This document shows, piece after piece, positions 17,733-31,100 of a stretch of 64,000 nucleotides of DNA. The number at the start of each line of letters is the position of its first letter. Position 1 is the first letter of the stretch. The notes under the pieces were generated by a model that saw nothing but the letters and a program-made list of their open reading frames with translations, was not told the DNA's origin and did not search any database. Both the position numbers and the translations under genes were made by a program. Origin of the DNA: Haematococcus lacustris (Eukaryota; Chlorophyta; Chlorophyceae; Chlamydomonadales; Haematococcaceae); contig JASKMD010000025.1 in NCBI GenBank assembly GCA_030144725.1, positions 6,001,208-6,065,207 on the forward strand, in the 5' to 3' direction.

Positions 17733-19192
17733 TCACACACCCAGCCTAGGCCTCAGTGGCGCAGGAGGCAGCGCTGCCTGCCCCACCGGCGTCAACGAGA
17801 GTCGACCCAGCGCGGCACGTCCCGGGCTACCAAGCCCAGCGCTTGCTGCGCGCGGAACCAGCGCCAACGCCCTCCGAGCCGCTATGCGCTGCTCTAACTC
17901 CAGTAAGCACCGCGCCCCGTCCTCGAGCAGGTCATCCCACACCATGTCGACCAGCTGTGTGCAGACGCTAGCTTCGGCCTCGTCCAGACAGGCCGCCCAG
18001 CTGCGCTCCTCCTCGTCTGTTGACAAAGAACATACCAGAGTTGGAGCTGGGTGATTGGGAAACGGGGGTTGTGACGATGGTGGGTTTACAGTGTTGCTAC
18101 CATCAGCCTGGTATGGCAACATGGGGTGTTGGAGAGTGAGAGGAGTTTATGGTTGCTACCCAGGCTGCTGCTGGAGGTGAGGCTCATGGCACACAAGGAG
18201 GCTGTGGCGCTAGCATGTGGCTGCAGAGAGCCAGCACATCACAGGTCACATCAGACGGGAACAGCCAAACGGCTTTGCTAGCACATTGTTTGCACTCCAG
18301 CTGTGCAGAGTGGCACAGTCATCCTATACCCTGCCATCACAGCTTGGTGTGGACTGCCACTCACGACCTTCTTTACTCAGCACACTGCTCTGCCACAGAC
18401 CTGCCGCTGCCGCATCTCACCCTGTTCCCTCCTCAACTCACTTGCTTCCTGGGCCAGGAGCTTGTCCAGGTCTGCCCTGTCCCGCACCACAGTGCTACTC
18501 CACGCCTGCACCTGCTGCTGCACCGCCGCAACCAGCGCTGCAGGGCTGGGCAGAGGGCGGATGGGGCGGCGCGGACGGAACACCAGCGGGTCCTGCAATA
18601 GCAAACATTGGCACATCAACCCTAAGGGCCAGGACCAGGGTCAGTGTCGAGGTTGGAGTCAGGGCCAGGACCAGGGTCAGTGTCGAGGTTGGAGTCAGGG
18701 CCAGGACCAGGGTCAGTGTCGAGGTTGGAGTCAGGGCCAGGACCAGGGTCAGTGTCGAGGTTGGAGTCAGGGCCAGGACCAGGGTCAGTGTCGAGGTTGG
18801 AGTCAGGGCCAGGACCAGGGTCAGTGTCGAGGTTGGAGTCAGGGCCAGGACCAGGGTCAGTGTCGAGGTTGGAGTCAGGGCCAGGACCAGGGTCAGTGTC
18901 GAGGTTGAAGCCAGGGCCAGGGCCATGGTCTGGTTTACGGTCAGTGCTGGATGCAATGCTAGGCTGGCCCACCGCACTCTGCCTGGCCCTCTGACCAGCA
19001 AGGGGGGTGGACCTTGGGTTCCTGACCTTGATGCGCCCTGCTGCCCTGTAGATGCCCAGCAGGGCCTCATTGGCCGCGTCGTACAGCAGCTTGTTGGCAA
19101 TGTGCTGCTCGTCGCTGACGCCCTCTATCTGGCGCTCCAGGGCCAGGAACATATGCAAGCTCAGGGGCTCCCGACCCACCTCCAGGAACTGG
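17733..19192 (-). other. C-terminal DUF4378/CEP350-like domain exons
   Basis: Three exons join in phase. The first ends NKLLYDAANEALLGIYRA-AGRIK at a GTCAGG donor. The second reads DPLVFRPRRPIRPLP and ADLDKLLAQEA. The last reads WAACLDEAEASVCTQLVDMVW, then DDLLEDGARCLLELE. The pattern of LLYDAVNEAL-like helix, RP-rich loop, then acidic W-x(n)-E and a final (V)DD(L)L-E helix is that of DUF4378 proteins. The intervening 36-bp minisatellite falls in the intron. Confidence 0.55.
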
Positions 19193-22100
19193 CAGCAGGC
19201 AGAAGGGCAGCCGGCAGGCACAAAAGCTGGCAGAAGCACAGGCAGAAGCACAGGCACAAAAGCTGGCAGAAGCACAGGACTGGCAGTAGGACAGGTAGGC
19301 AGGGTAGCAGGCAGCGGTGATGGGTGGAGGTAGGATGGTGAGCAGGGCGGAAGTGAGGACTGCGGACTGGGCAGGCAATGGGCGCGTGCATCAAGCTTGC
19401 AGCAGCGTAGAGTCTTGTAACAATGATGACATGCCAGGCGGTCAGCCATACACCACATCATGGACATGGCCTGTCAGGCAGGCTGCCGTGCATCTTGTGA
19501 TGGACATGGCCTGTCAGGCAGGGCAGGCGGCCCAGCTTACCTCAGGCAGCACCTGGGTGTCAGCCAGCCAGCTCTGCATCACGCCCCCCACATAGCTGGC
19601 CACCGCCTGCTGGGACATGTCCACAGTGGGGGGGAGGGGGGCCTCCTCCACGGGTGCTGGGGGCGGCACCGGGGGAACCACATAGCTGTTGGGGTTGAAA
19701 GCCAGGGGGGTGGAGGGGGACTCCAGGTCGTCCTCTTGCCACCTGGGATCAGCCCATGGAGCTCAGGTTAGGGCGCGCTTGTAGTGGCAGTGGGGTTGAT
19801 GGTGGCAGTAGGGGTGATAGTGGTAGTGGGAGTGCAATAGGGGTGACAACAGCAGGTTTGCATAGACGAGGTGGCTGCAGCATCAGGAACAATCAGGGCT
19901 ATGCAGCAGAGTGTGTGCAGCACCACTGAACGAGTATTTGCCTGCATGCAGCATGACTGAATGCCGCCCGCGCCCCGCACATGGCACAATAGCAGCCAGG
20001 ACCAGTTAGTGCTGCTAACACCTGCCAGCTTTCACCTCAGGTCATCTTGTGTATACTTCTCGCTGCTACTGCTGCTGCTGCTACTCTCGTCTGAGTCAGC
20101 GCTGTTCAATGGCAGGGAGCCTCGACGTAAGGTGGTGGCCAGCCAGGCAGGTGAGCTAGGAGGGGGGCTATCCAGGCCTGGGCTGACAGGAGACGTGGCG
20201 AGGGGGGAGTCTGGGGCGGGCAGGTCAGGCTGCCGCACGCTGGCAGCAGCCTGGGTGCCTGGCAGCGCGTGTACGCCGCCAGCCACGCTGACAATGACCT
20301 GCAGCAAGGACGAGCCCCAGGCAGGCGGCCTGCGTCATGACCGCTCTCGCCTCTGCTGAGGCAGGGGTAGGAGCCACTAGCCCCTTCACCACCTATGTAG
20401 CTCGCAGGGTTGCTGAGCAGGTCGCTGGTATGCCCATATGCCCATGAAGTAGAGGCTGTGCTGTGTGCATGGCTGCCCACCAGCCTAGAGTTCACAGGCT
20501 GGGTCTACAGCGCCTGGCTGCCCTCATGGCCGCCTCACCTCTACGCTGTCTGCCAGGGCGTGGTCCACCTCCCGCTCGACATACTGCGCCACAGCCTGTG
20601 CCCGGTCCAAGGGGCCTGCAGCCAGCCAGAGTGACTCAGGGCTCAGGCACAGCCAGAAGGAGTGCAGCCTGGTCCAACAGGAATCCGGCCTTGTCTCCTA
20701 TCCCTTTCCGTGACCATGAGATCACGGTTTGTTACACCCCTGTTTGCCTGTCACCCTATGCCAAGCCACATTGAGCGGGATGAGCCCCAGAATCCCAGAG
20801 GTTGAGCCAGACATGGTATGGTGAGGTCAGGACTAGCCAGCACCTGCCCTATCTCTTGCCACTGGCCTGACCTTCTCCTCCTCGTGGCAGGCTGCTGAAG
20901 CCAGGGTGGTGGTGAGGTGGCGTGAGGCAGGGTGGAGGAGGGCAGGCAACAAAGATGACAGACAGGGACAGAGCCAATCAGAGCCAGTTATGCTCACCTG
21001 TTGTTTGCACAGCAGGTGGCTCCGCCACAATCTCTGTAGCTGAGGCTGGCTTAGGGGACAGGGCCGATGCGTCCACCTCCAGGTCTGCTTCCAGGCCATC
21101 AAAGCTCATGCTGTAATCATCCAGTGCTGACGCCCTCGGCCCTTCCAAGCCTGCGCCAGCCCAATGGCACAACAGCACAGCCAAACAGGCGTTACAATGG
21201 GTTAGCAGGCATGCAGGCAGGTGGTGTAGGAGCTGATCTAGGCAAAGAAATGTTTAGGTGGTGCTGCTAGGCAGTCTAGCTGTTGCAATGCCACATAGAA
21301 GAACAATGCTACACAGTGACACATCCGCTAGAGCTCCTGGTGTGGGTGTTGTTCACCTGCTGCTGCCCCTGAAGGGCTTCTGCCCCCAAAGGAATCTGCC
21401 AATATGTGCAGCAGGCAATGGCACCCTGACTGCGCCAAGGCAGCCACCAAGTTCGGCTGAGAGACCACAGCACCGCGTCAAACCCGCACAGCTCTCCACC
21501 CACCTGGCAGAGAGGAGGAAGTGTCGCTGGGTTCCAAACCAACAGCCAGGGAGGATTGCTCTGTGGTCAGGGCGGGCAGCGTGTCTGGCTGCGCGGGTTC
21601 CTGGTGAGGCTCCCTGGAAGCCACGTCCGCAACTGCTGCCTGCGCTGGGAGTAGTGTTGGGCTGTGACCTCCTGCAGGCTTGATGTCCTCGGCCCCTGGT
21701 GAGGGGGCAAGGGGGGAGTGGTGGCTGCCAGCTGCAGCGGCGGTGTCCGGGCGGGTTGCGGCTGCCAGCGTGGGTGGGGGCAGGGGCGAAGGGAAGTCCG
21801 TACTGACTGCTGCTGGCTCGTGCTCATCCTCAGAGTCGGTGGATGCTATGGACAGAATGGACAAGGCGTGCGCAGCTACCTCGACATCATCCCCCGCTGC
21901 AACTGCTTCCCTTTGAGCCTCGTCAACATGTGCCTGCACTGCTGCTGGCCGCCTGACCACCTCTGACATCCCAGGCGTCAGCTGCTGGGAGGCTGTCAGG
22001 GTAGAAGGGGCTGCTGTGGGGGACATCTCTGCCTGCAAGGGGCTCGCTTTGGGGCCATGCCCAGCCACAACACCAGCTGAGGTGGGCTGGGTGGCTGTGA

Positions 22101-25100
22101 AGCCAGTGTTGTTGTCGTCGTCGTCACTGCTGGCAGCCACCAGAGCCTCGTCCTCGTCCACCTCGTCCACCTCTGCAGAGCTCTCTGGTGAGGGGGCGGG
22201 GGGGCTTGCAGACGGCCCAGCAGCAGGCCCTGGTGGGGACACTGCCTGGATGGCGGCAGCAGCAGCCACTGAGGCTGAGGGCACCTGCGGCTGCTCCTCC
22301 TCCCCCTCCTCCTCCTCCTCCTCCTCAGCGGCTTCTACCTCAGCGTTGGTGATCTGCAGTGGGACACGTCGTTGATGCAGGACCATGGATGGTCAAGGCC
22401 CCTGCCAGTCGAGCTAGACACTGCAAAGAGCCACTGCTGGCATTTATACAACGGTGGCTCAGCTGCCTTGTGATTCATAGCTCTATCAATATGCACCTCA
22501 GCCATGTTCTCACAGCAGTGTGGAGACAGACGTACAGAGTCCATGAGTATGCATATAGCAGCAATGCCGGCTGGCAAATGCTGCTAGATGATCATGATAA
22601 TAATGATGATGATGACATAGCAGGGTATGGCCAGAGGAGGAGGGTGAGGTGGGAGGGGGCAAAGGTAAGGCTGAGCTGGCAATGCACACACTGGCGGCAG
22701 GCTAGGGCGCACCTGGTATTGTCCCAGGTCCTCTGACTGCTGTGAGACCCTGCCTAACGAGTCATCGTCATCTTCATAAGCCCCTGCATGCATCACACTC
22801 AGGTCACACCGTCTGTGGCCCATGCAAGCCTTGCATGGTGGAGAGATTCACCAAGTCAGCCTCAGCTTTGGCCTTGGCTAGGGTGGTAATGCCATCAGGT
22901 GGGGTCGCTGCAATTACCGGCAGTGAGGTTGAAGGCTGCCTGCATGTCCTCCAGCTCATCCTCCTCCTCTTCCTCCTCTTCATCATACTCGTTGTCCTGC
23001 TCGTATGACTCCTCAGGTGCCTCTAGCTGCTGCGACTCACTGCTGCTGCTGCTCTGGATGGCGTCAGACGCATCAGCAGGGGTGGGCACCCTGGTGCTGG
23101 GGGCTGGCACACTGGCCTGCTCAGGGTGAGGGAGAGCAACTGAAGATGCAGCTGATGAGGTAGAGGAGGAAGAGGAAGAAGAAGAGGAGGAGGAGGAGGA
23201 AGAAGAAGAAGAGGAGCTTGAGGAAGTGGGAGAGTGGGTCGTAGATGAGGCAGTGGGAGGCTGCATAGGGTGGATATTAGTGTGAGCCATGTCTGCCTTG
23301 TCAGTGGCAGAAGCAGTGGGTGCCATTGGCACATCGGCCAGTGGCACGGAGGCTGACAGCTGGCCTGAAGAGGGACGGCCCGACGCCTGGTCCTCCTCCT
23401 CTGTGCTGCTCAACTGTCTCAGCCCCTCCTCTCCTCCTTCTTCCACAATGCTGCCAATGTCAAAGCTCTGGGAATAGGCAGCAGATGCCTCCAGATGCCT
23501 TGCCTGTGGGCCCATAGCCACCGGCACGCTGACAGTGAGCACCACTGGCTCAGCCTGTGGCAAAGACCCTGTGGAGTCCCTCAGCTCCAGAGCAGTGCTG
23601 GTGGGCTGTGCAGAGCCTGGGCTGCACCGGGGATCTCCAGGTACTTCAGGAGGGACCAGGGTGCTGCTGGGTGCTGCTTCAGCGGAGTTGGAGGGGCTGG
23701 TGGATGGGCGCGTTGACGGGGCACGGCTTGGGGTAGCAGCGGGCTCGGATGTGGCTAAGGCCATGGTGGCCACAGACGACACAGAAGAGGGGCTGGAGGA
23801 AGGGACAGAGGCCGTGGAGGAAGAGGAGGAGGAGGAGGAGGAAGGGGTGGAGGAGGGATGGGACTGAGCTGTTTCATCAAAGTCTCCGCTGTACCCAGAG
23901 GCACTTGAGGCAGCTGTCTGGCTGGGTGCTGGCCCTGCATCAGTCAGGTAGCCAGCTTCCAGACCATCCCCAGAGAGGGCAGAGCTATGCAGGCATGGCC
24001 CCTGGGACGGAAGCGCTGCGGGCCCCTGCCCCAAGCTGCCTGTATTGTCACTGCTGATGGACCCCAGTGCTGTGTGTTGCAAATTAGACGTGTTGGACAC
24101 CTCCACCTGCACCACCACCTCTGCTGCTGCTGCCACCGCTGCCAGGCTGCTGTCTGCCTGAGGCACAAGTCTGTGCAGAGGCTGCATGTCGTCATCCGCT
24201 TCCAGTGCAGTGTGGCCCAGGGTTTCAGCAGGGAAGGTGGAAGTGTAGGCAAGGGCGGTGGTGGTGGTAGCTGTGCATGCACCCTGCTGCTCTGAGCCCA
24301 CCTCATCTAGCGAGGAGGAGGCAGAGGCTGCTGTTGAGTGGCCGAGGGCGCCAGAGGTAGAGGGCAAGGCAGAGTCCAGGGGAAAGCTCGAGTAGTCTGC
24401 CTTGCTGCTGGAGGCTGCCTGTGAGGAGGAGCGCTGAATGGCGGTGGAGGCAGTCAAGGAGGGTGGTGCAGCGTCGTGGTAAGGTGCAGCAGCAGGGTCA
24501 TCATGTATGGAGCTAAGGAGGGTGGAGGGGTCATGGTCTGGCAGCTCAATGTCTGCCTGATCCACCTCTACTGCCTGCAGCTCGTCCACATCTAGCAGCA
24601 TGTTCCTAGTCAGCCCTCCACTCCTGCTGCTACTGCCGCTACTTTGCACGCTGGCGGTGCTCTTGCTGCTTCTGATGCTGTGGAAATCTGAAGGTCTGCT
24701 TTGAGAGCTTGTACTGCGCGGCTTGCCACCCGAACTTGCTCTGCTGATCTTGCTGGTGGCCTGGTTGCCCATGCTGTCTTGGATGCTCAACCCTGAGCCA
24801 CTTTGACCGCTGCCACTTTGCACAGGGCTGTAAGATATCTGTGTTTCACCCAGCCCGCTGCTGCTACTGCTCTTGGCCCCACTGGCTGCCCTGCTGCCCA
24901 CTGCCTGCTGATCGCTGCTTGGGCTGCTGCTGGTATGGACCTCATGGCTGCTCCTGAGCAGACTGTGTGCCAGGTCAGAAGGCTGGGTGGAGTCAAAGAC
25001 AGCTGGGGGTGCCACACTATCCTGGCTGTATTCGATGTCGAGATCGTTCATGGAAGAGGCCAAGGATGGCGCTTCATCCACACCAATGGCAGCTGAGGTG

Positions 25101-28100
25101 GTAGCCACTGCATTCACGTCATCCATCTGCAGTGCACACAGCAGGGTTTGTGTGGAGGGATGCTGTGGGAGCAGACAAAGGCATAGGACATGGCGGAGTC
25201 TTAGTTATGAGTCACGGCGCAGGTTGATTGAGGCCCAAGGTCAGCAAAGCAAGGTGCAAAGCAGCCTGACGCCTGATGACGTAGTTGAAACCCACTTATC
25301 AAGGCGCCTGGAGGGTTGGGAGTTGTAAGAGTTTGCATTGCCATCAAATGTTACTATGCTCACCATGTTAATCACCATGTTAATGAAGATCAGCTGTGCA
25401 AGCTTGGCCGCAGTCGACAGGGCCCCACCTTCCCAGCACCTCATCCTCACCTCAATGCTCCCAGAGGGCAGGTCGGACAGAGTGGCAGCGCCAGACATGC
25501 TGCTGGCCTGCCGATGAACAACTGATTGCGCCTGGCTGCTGACGCTGCCCTTGCTGCCCCTCCTGGATCTTGGACGTTCCAGTAAGCCAGTCTCCTCCTC
25601 CTCCTCCATCCCCTCCTCCTGGTCCTCTCCTTTCCCCTCCTGGTCCCCTCTGTCCTCCTCTTCTAGCACAGTATCCATCATGGTGTATGCCATCTCCTCT
25701 GCCCCGACCTCCTCGTCCACAGCTATCGACTGGCCTGCCAAATCGTCAGCATCCATGAGTGTGACCAGCTGCCCTCCACTGCTGGCATCAGAGCAGTACC
25801 CCGACCCCTCCGCCTGTGCCTGCTCTTGCCCCTGTGCCTCCTCCTCCTCCTCCTCCTCCTCCTCCTCCGTGGCAAAGGTTTGAGAGTGGGCAGGAGAGCC
25901 TGATGCTCTGGCCTGCACACCACCACTGGCCTCTTCCTCAAGGATGGAGGCGTCCTGCAGCTGCTGCCATGCCGGCTGCTGCTGTGAGGAGTCCAGTGAG
26001 GTAGAGTGCTGCTGGGATTGTAACGAGTGGAGGGACTGGGCGCTCTCCTCTATGCCATACCCAGCTTCAGGTGAGCTGTCCTGGCTTGCTGCGCCCCGCT
26101 GCACACCCAGCAGTGGGGCACCAGACATGCTTGACTGGGCCTGGCTGGATGCAGCAGAGAGGGCGGAGTGGGAAAGCTGGTGGGAGGGGAGGGGGTGGGG
26201 TGCTGCCTCCATGCTAGCGCCGCTGGCTGCCACTGACTGGGGAAGCATTGAAGCACTGGACTGAGCACCTTGCTCGGAGGGGATGCAGTCGCTGGCCTGC
26301 TGCTGGGTGCCAGGATGCAGAGGCCTAGTGGAAGAGTCATCTTGGTTGCTTTGCTCGAAGGCAATGGAGCTGGCAGCGGTGGTACCAAGGGCTGGGGAGC
26401 CATGGAGGTCTGACAGGACTGAAGCGCTGAACTGCGCAGTGTAGCCGTCCTCAGAGATCAGGCCACTGGCGCTGGTGGGTTTGGTATGATGTGTGCCACC
26501 GTTGTGTATCGGCCCCACAGGGTCTTGGTGGGCCCGAGGGCCTGGTGGTGTGGGAGGGCGTGGGGGGAGGCCTCTGGCGCTGGCAGGCCTTGCTTGGGAC
26601 ACATTTGCAGGTTGCTGCTGCTGGTGCTGCATGGCGGTGGTGGCTGCCTGGATGTCGGCATCAGCAGCGGCCAGCTCACGCTCTAAGTGTTCCCGCTGTG
26701 CCTGCAGCTTCAGCTTTGCAGCCTGCACAGAAAAGCCACACATGCTGTAAGGACTGTAAGGCCAGCACCGGTGCGGAGTGACACACCGCCCCGCCCCAAC
26801 AGAAACAGCAGTCTCTCCATCCCATTTCTATGTACTCCATCAAGACCAAACACCAGCCCAAGTGCATGGGTCTCATTAGGCTTCCTTTTGCTCGAGCGCA
26901 TGCTTGAGCTTAGTGAGGGGTGTGCTACCTCAATCAGGTTGGGATGGTCAAGGACTTTTCTGGTGACGATGTTGAGAGGGTGGAGGAGTGGGGGGTTTGG
27001 GGGCACACAATGCACCCGCACCTGCCGCTTCCGTGCCTCCACTTGCTGCTCCAGATGTGCCAACTGCTGCGCTGCAGCCTGCAGGGAGTCGTTAGCGCTG
27101 CTGCTGCCGCTGGCCTGGCGGTGAGCAGTGGCGCGAGAGGCAGAGGCTTGGTCGCAGAGACCATGCCCCTCATCCTCAACAGACACGGAAGGCACAGAGC
27201 TGGTGGTGGTGGAAGCCACCTGCAGCCAGAAGGAAAGGGAAAACAGTGCGACCAAACAGTCGCACTAGACAGCGAGTAAGGCCATCGAACCCCTTGCTTA
27301 CACCTGTATGCACTATCTCAGGCTGATTCTCATGGCAAGCAAAGAACTAGGTTGAACCCAGACGGCTGCTCTCAATCTGCTCATTGGTGTGCTGAGGGCT
27401 GATGTCTCCTCTCTCTCGAGCTGAGCATGCTCGAGTTCACGCACCTGGCCCGTGCTGCTGGTTTGGACTGTGCTTGTTTCCTGGCCACTGCCGCCGCTTC
27501 CCTTGCCGGTCCCCGCTTCTGACTGGATAGCAGACGTCACGGTACTGCCTGACTGGCGACGCTGGTGCCGGGTGGGCTGCTGCTGTGAGGCGGGGCTGCT
27601 GGAGGCAGTCACAGCACTGGCGGCTGCAGGCGGCAGCCAAGATGACACAGGAAGCTGTAAGGATGCCAGCATTCAGCCCAAGGGCAGAGTGGTGACTCGT
27701 GAACGACATGACAGCTACCTAAAGATGAGTGTGCTTCAACATGCCAACACAGCATGATACGATTAGAGGGATTGGGAGGGAGGGAAAGAAGTTAGCAAGG
27801 GCTGCCCAGACATGGTGTCTCTCTCCCGCACTCCCCCTTGAGGTCACACTCACTGCTGGGTGTGTAGTGTTTTGCCTTGTGAAGCTCCTCCTCCAGCTGT
27901 AGAAGCTGGCGCTGCATCTTTGCTATGTCCTGCAGGGGAGCATAAGGCATGCGTGGTCATGCACATCACGCACCATGTGGTCATGCACCAGGTGTCAGGT
28001 GGTCATGCACACCACATGTCATCTAGACAGGCAGACGCAGGATTGCCAGATGAGGTCATGACAGGGGAGACAGGTAACATGTACAAGTGATGTGAATTCA

Positions 28101-31100
28101 AGCTCCGAGACAATGAAGAACCCTGACGCACTGCAGCTTGTGCGCCTGCCACCACAAGATGTAGCCCTCCTGGCACCTTCCTTCCCCAACACAGCAACCC
28201 CCATCAGAGGACCAGAACCTGCAGCACCCCAACCCAGGGCAGCAGGACTAACCTTGGCTTTGGCTTTCTGTGCCTGGCGGCGCTGCAGAGAGCGCAGCTC
28301 TCGCTGCTTACTGGCCAGCTGGGCCGCCAGCTTCGCCTTTTCTTGGCTGAGCTGGTCAGACATGGAGCTTTGCCCGCTAGCGGAGCTGGAGCCTGTGTGC
28401 ACATGGAGGCACCCTTGTTATAAGTCGCTTGTTGCAGGCAGCAGGGCACTAGGGCCAGACCAGTGGCCAGTGGTCAGCAACCAACACAGCAATGCTGGCG
28501 TCAAAGCAATCCCTCCTCCCTCTCTTCCATTCTTACCCATGCTTATCCATGCTTACCCATGCTTATCCATGCTCATCCATGCTCATCCGTGCATAGTGAC
28601 ACACTCACTGGTGGTGCTGCTGTCAGCATGCTTCACGACCGGTCGAGCAGCAGCAGGAGCAGAAGCTGTGGGGTCTCGTGATGGCGCATCGCTGACGGCT
28701 GTGCAGTCAGTGGTGTGTCCTTTCTCGTCTTCAATGGATGTTGAAGGATGGCTGCTGTGGGGTGTCCTGGAGCTCTCCTCAACAATGGCAGACTGGAGGT
28801 ATGTGGAGGAAGTGGCAGTGTGGCGGTGGCTGTCAATGCCACCAGCTAGACTAGTACTCTGAAAGCGCTGAGCATCCTCAGAAACTTCACCCAGTGCGGA
28901 GGTGGCTGCAGAGCAGGAGGGGCATATCAGGCACCTCGTGGCTCTGACTTGAGATACACAGGCACAGGGCACAGGCACTGCAAGCACTGCTGTGGAGGAC
29001 CTGGTGCTAGCAGCAATGTTGGTCCCAGTGCTGGGGCTCCAGTTAACAAGATCAGTACATAGCAGTAGCCGGTATGTGACATGTATGTCTAGTATGCATG
29101 GTTTCCGTGGTGGTATTGATGGAGGTAATGGTGGTGTGGAGTGCTAATCATGCAACTTGTGCTGCTTGTGAAGCTTGTGGGCATGGCCTTCTAGGGGTGT
29201 CAGCTGGGGAGGCAGGTGGAGTGTGCTCAGCCCACCTGCAGTGGTTCCTTCTTCTTCTACAATGGACACCGTTGCAGCAAACCTGCTGCTCTGCTGCCCA
29301 GCTGCCTGGAGAACAGAGCCAGCCGGGGTGGAAAAGCCCTCGCTGTACACGGTGTCTTGCATGGCGTCGTCTGCGATGCTGCTATTGCTTTGAGAGACGT
29401 GCTGACTGGTGCTCTCTGCTGGGGGAACAGCAGCAGCATGCAAGCACGAAGCAGCATGGCAGGTAGGTGCTGAGGAGTGACCTGAGTGACCAAGTTTTGT
29501 GAATCAGGAGACGTGTATGAGTGGGCGCAAGGAGTGGTCAGGGGGTGATGGGACATGTGTTGTAGTCACAATGGGCAAGCCACAGGCAATGGATAACAAG
29601 ATCTTATAGCATGACTACTGGCGGGTGGTGAATGTGCCGTCCAAGTTATTCTAACACTACGGTTTAGGGCATGCATGGTCTCATAGCACTGGGGCTCAGT
29701 GGTGCACACACCTTCAGCGATGCAGCTGGGCTGAAGCAGTGAAGAGCTGGCTGGGTGGGAGGATTGCCGCCTCTGGCTTGGTAGGGAGGTGCGAGAGCTG
29801 TGCTGCGCAGGGTGCGTGGTAGGGGGCCTGTGCGACGAGGTAGGCTGGGAGCGGGTGGGTGTGGCAGCAGCTGCAGCCCCACCGCCTGTCTCTGGAGCAG
29901 GGCTGGCCTGAGGCTTGCCAGGGGTTTGGCCCACCCTGGCAGCCAGGGCCTGGGCTTGTTGGAGCTGCAGGGGGGCAAGCAGCAAGCCTGTGTTGTCCGT
30001 TGTGCTTGTGCCCTGGCTATGCTCTGCTGTTTTACACAAACAAGCATCTAGGTGGCTCACGCAAGCAGTCGCCTAGCTTTACAACTGCTTTGCAATGCAT
30101 ACAGCTGTAACGGAGTCATGTTCACCTGCAATCCCCATGATACCATGGTGTCCCTGATAGCTCGCATCTGGCTTTCCAGGCCTGACAGCACCAAGTTGAG
30201 CTGCATGTTCAGCATGAGCTCCGCATGCATCAGCTCTTGTCGCCGCTTGCCATGTGAGCTGGGCAGCTCTGCAGCAATCTGCACCACAGCACACATCAGC
30301 ACCCAACATGTTGATGAGGACAAGTTGCCAAAGGTTCCTGTCCCATTGCTGAAATGTGTTCCTCACCATGTTCCACACCCACCTCAATGCACACAGTGAC
30401 GACTATGACACAATACATCAGCTGATGAAACCTGCTTACAGCCTGTGACCTTCACCTTGACTTGCTCCTCCTCACCCATATCCTCCTGAACCCTTACTTC
30501 CCTTTATAACTACTCACTGGGTCCAGTTGACGCTGTGCAGCAGTGATGGCGGCTGCCTTCTCAGCCTCCAGTGCCGCCAGCTGTTGTTGAGCCTCCGCCT
30601 GGTGCTGGTACAGCAGCTGCATCAAGTCAGTGGCGCTGGCATCAAAGCCGCCTGCATGCCACACGACCCAGAAATGCCCCTATGGATAGACATGCTGATG
30701 TTGAGGGATAACACTACACTTGCAACTCATTGAGTGCTCCATTACATGTCACTTGTTGTGACATGCACGTGGATGCATAGTCATGTAGCCTGACATGGAA
30801 GCGCATCTCATCTCATTGTCCTCAATGCATGCCAGCACAAACATCCCAGCACATGCAATAGCACTGCATGTGGCAACCTTTGCATAGTCGTAACAGGCAA
30901 AGCCATGGCAGCACCATAGGTTGCCTGCTATTGTCAGTCATGGCTGCAACATGCAAGCTGGCAGCATGGCCTGAGTGGTTGCATGCCCCAAGGTGGCAGG
31001 CACAGGCGGGAGTGAGCCAAGGCCTCACCTGCAGGCGAACCCCTAAGGTGATTGAAAGGTGATAGGGGTATGCCGGCTGTGCCACCCACTGCTGCCATTC

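Noticed and set aside
18628..18910. CRISPR-like array
   Set aside because: Units are head-to-tail identical without unique spacers, and this is a eukaryotic intron.
18495..19467. Repeat-rich frames on both strands (about 200-360 codons)
   Set aside because: They are shadows of the 36-bp minisatellite; the splice signals place it in an intron of the minus-strand gene.
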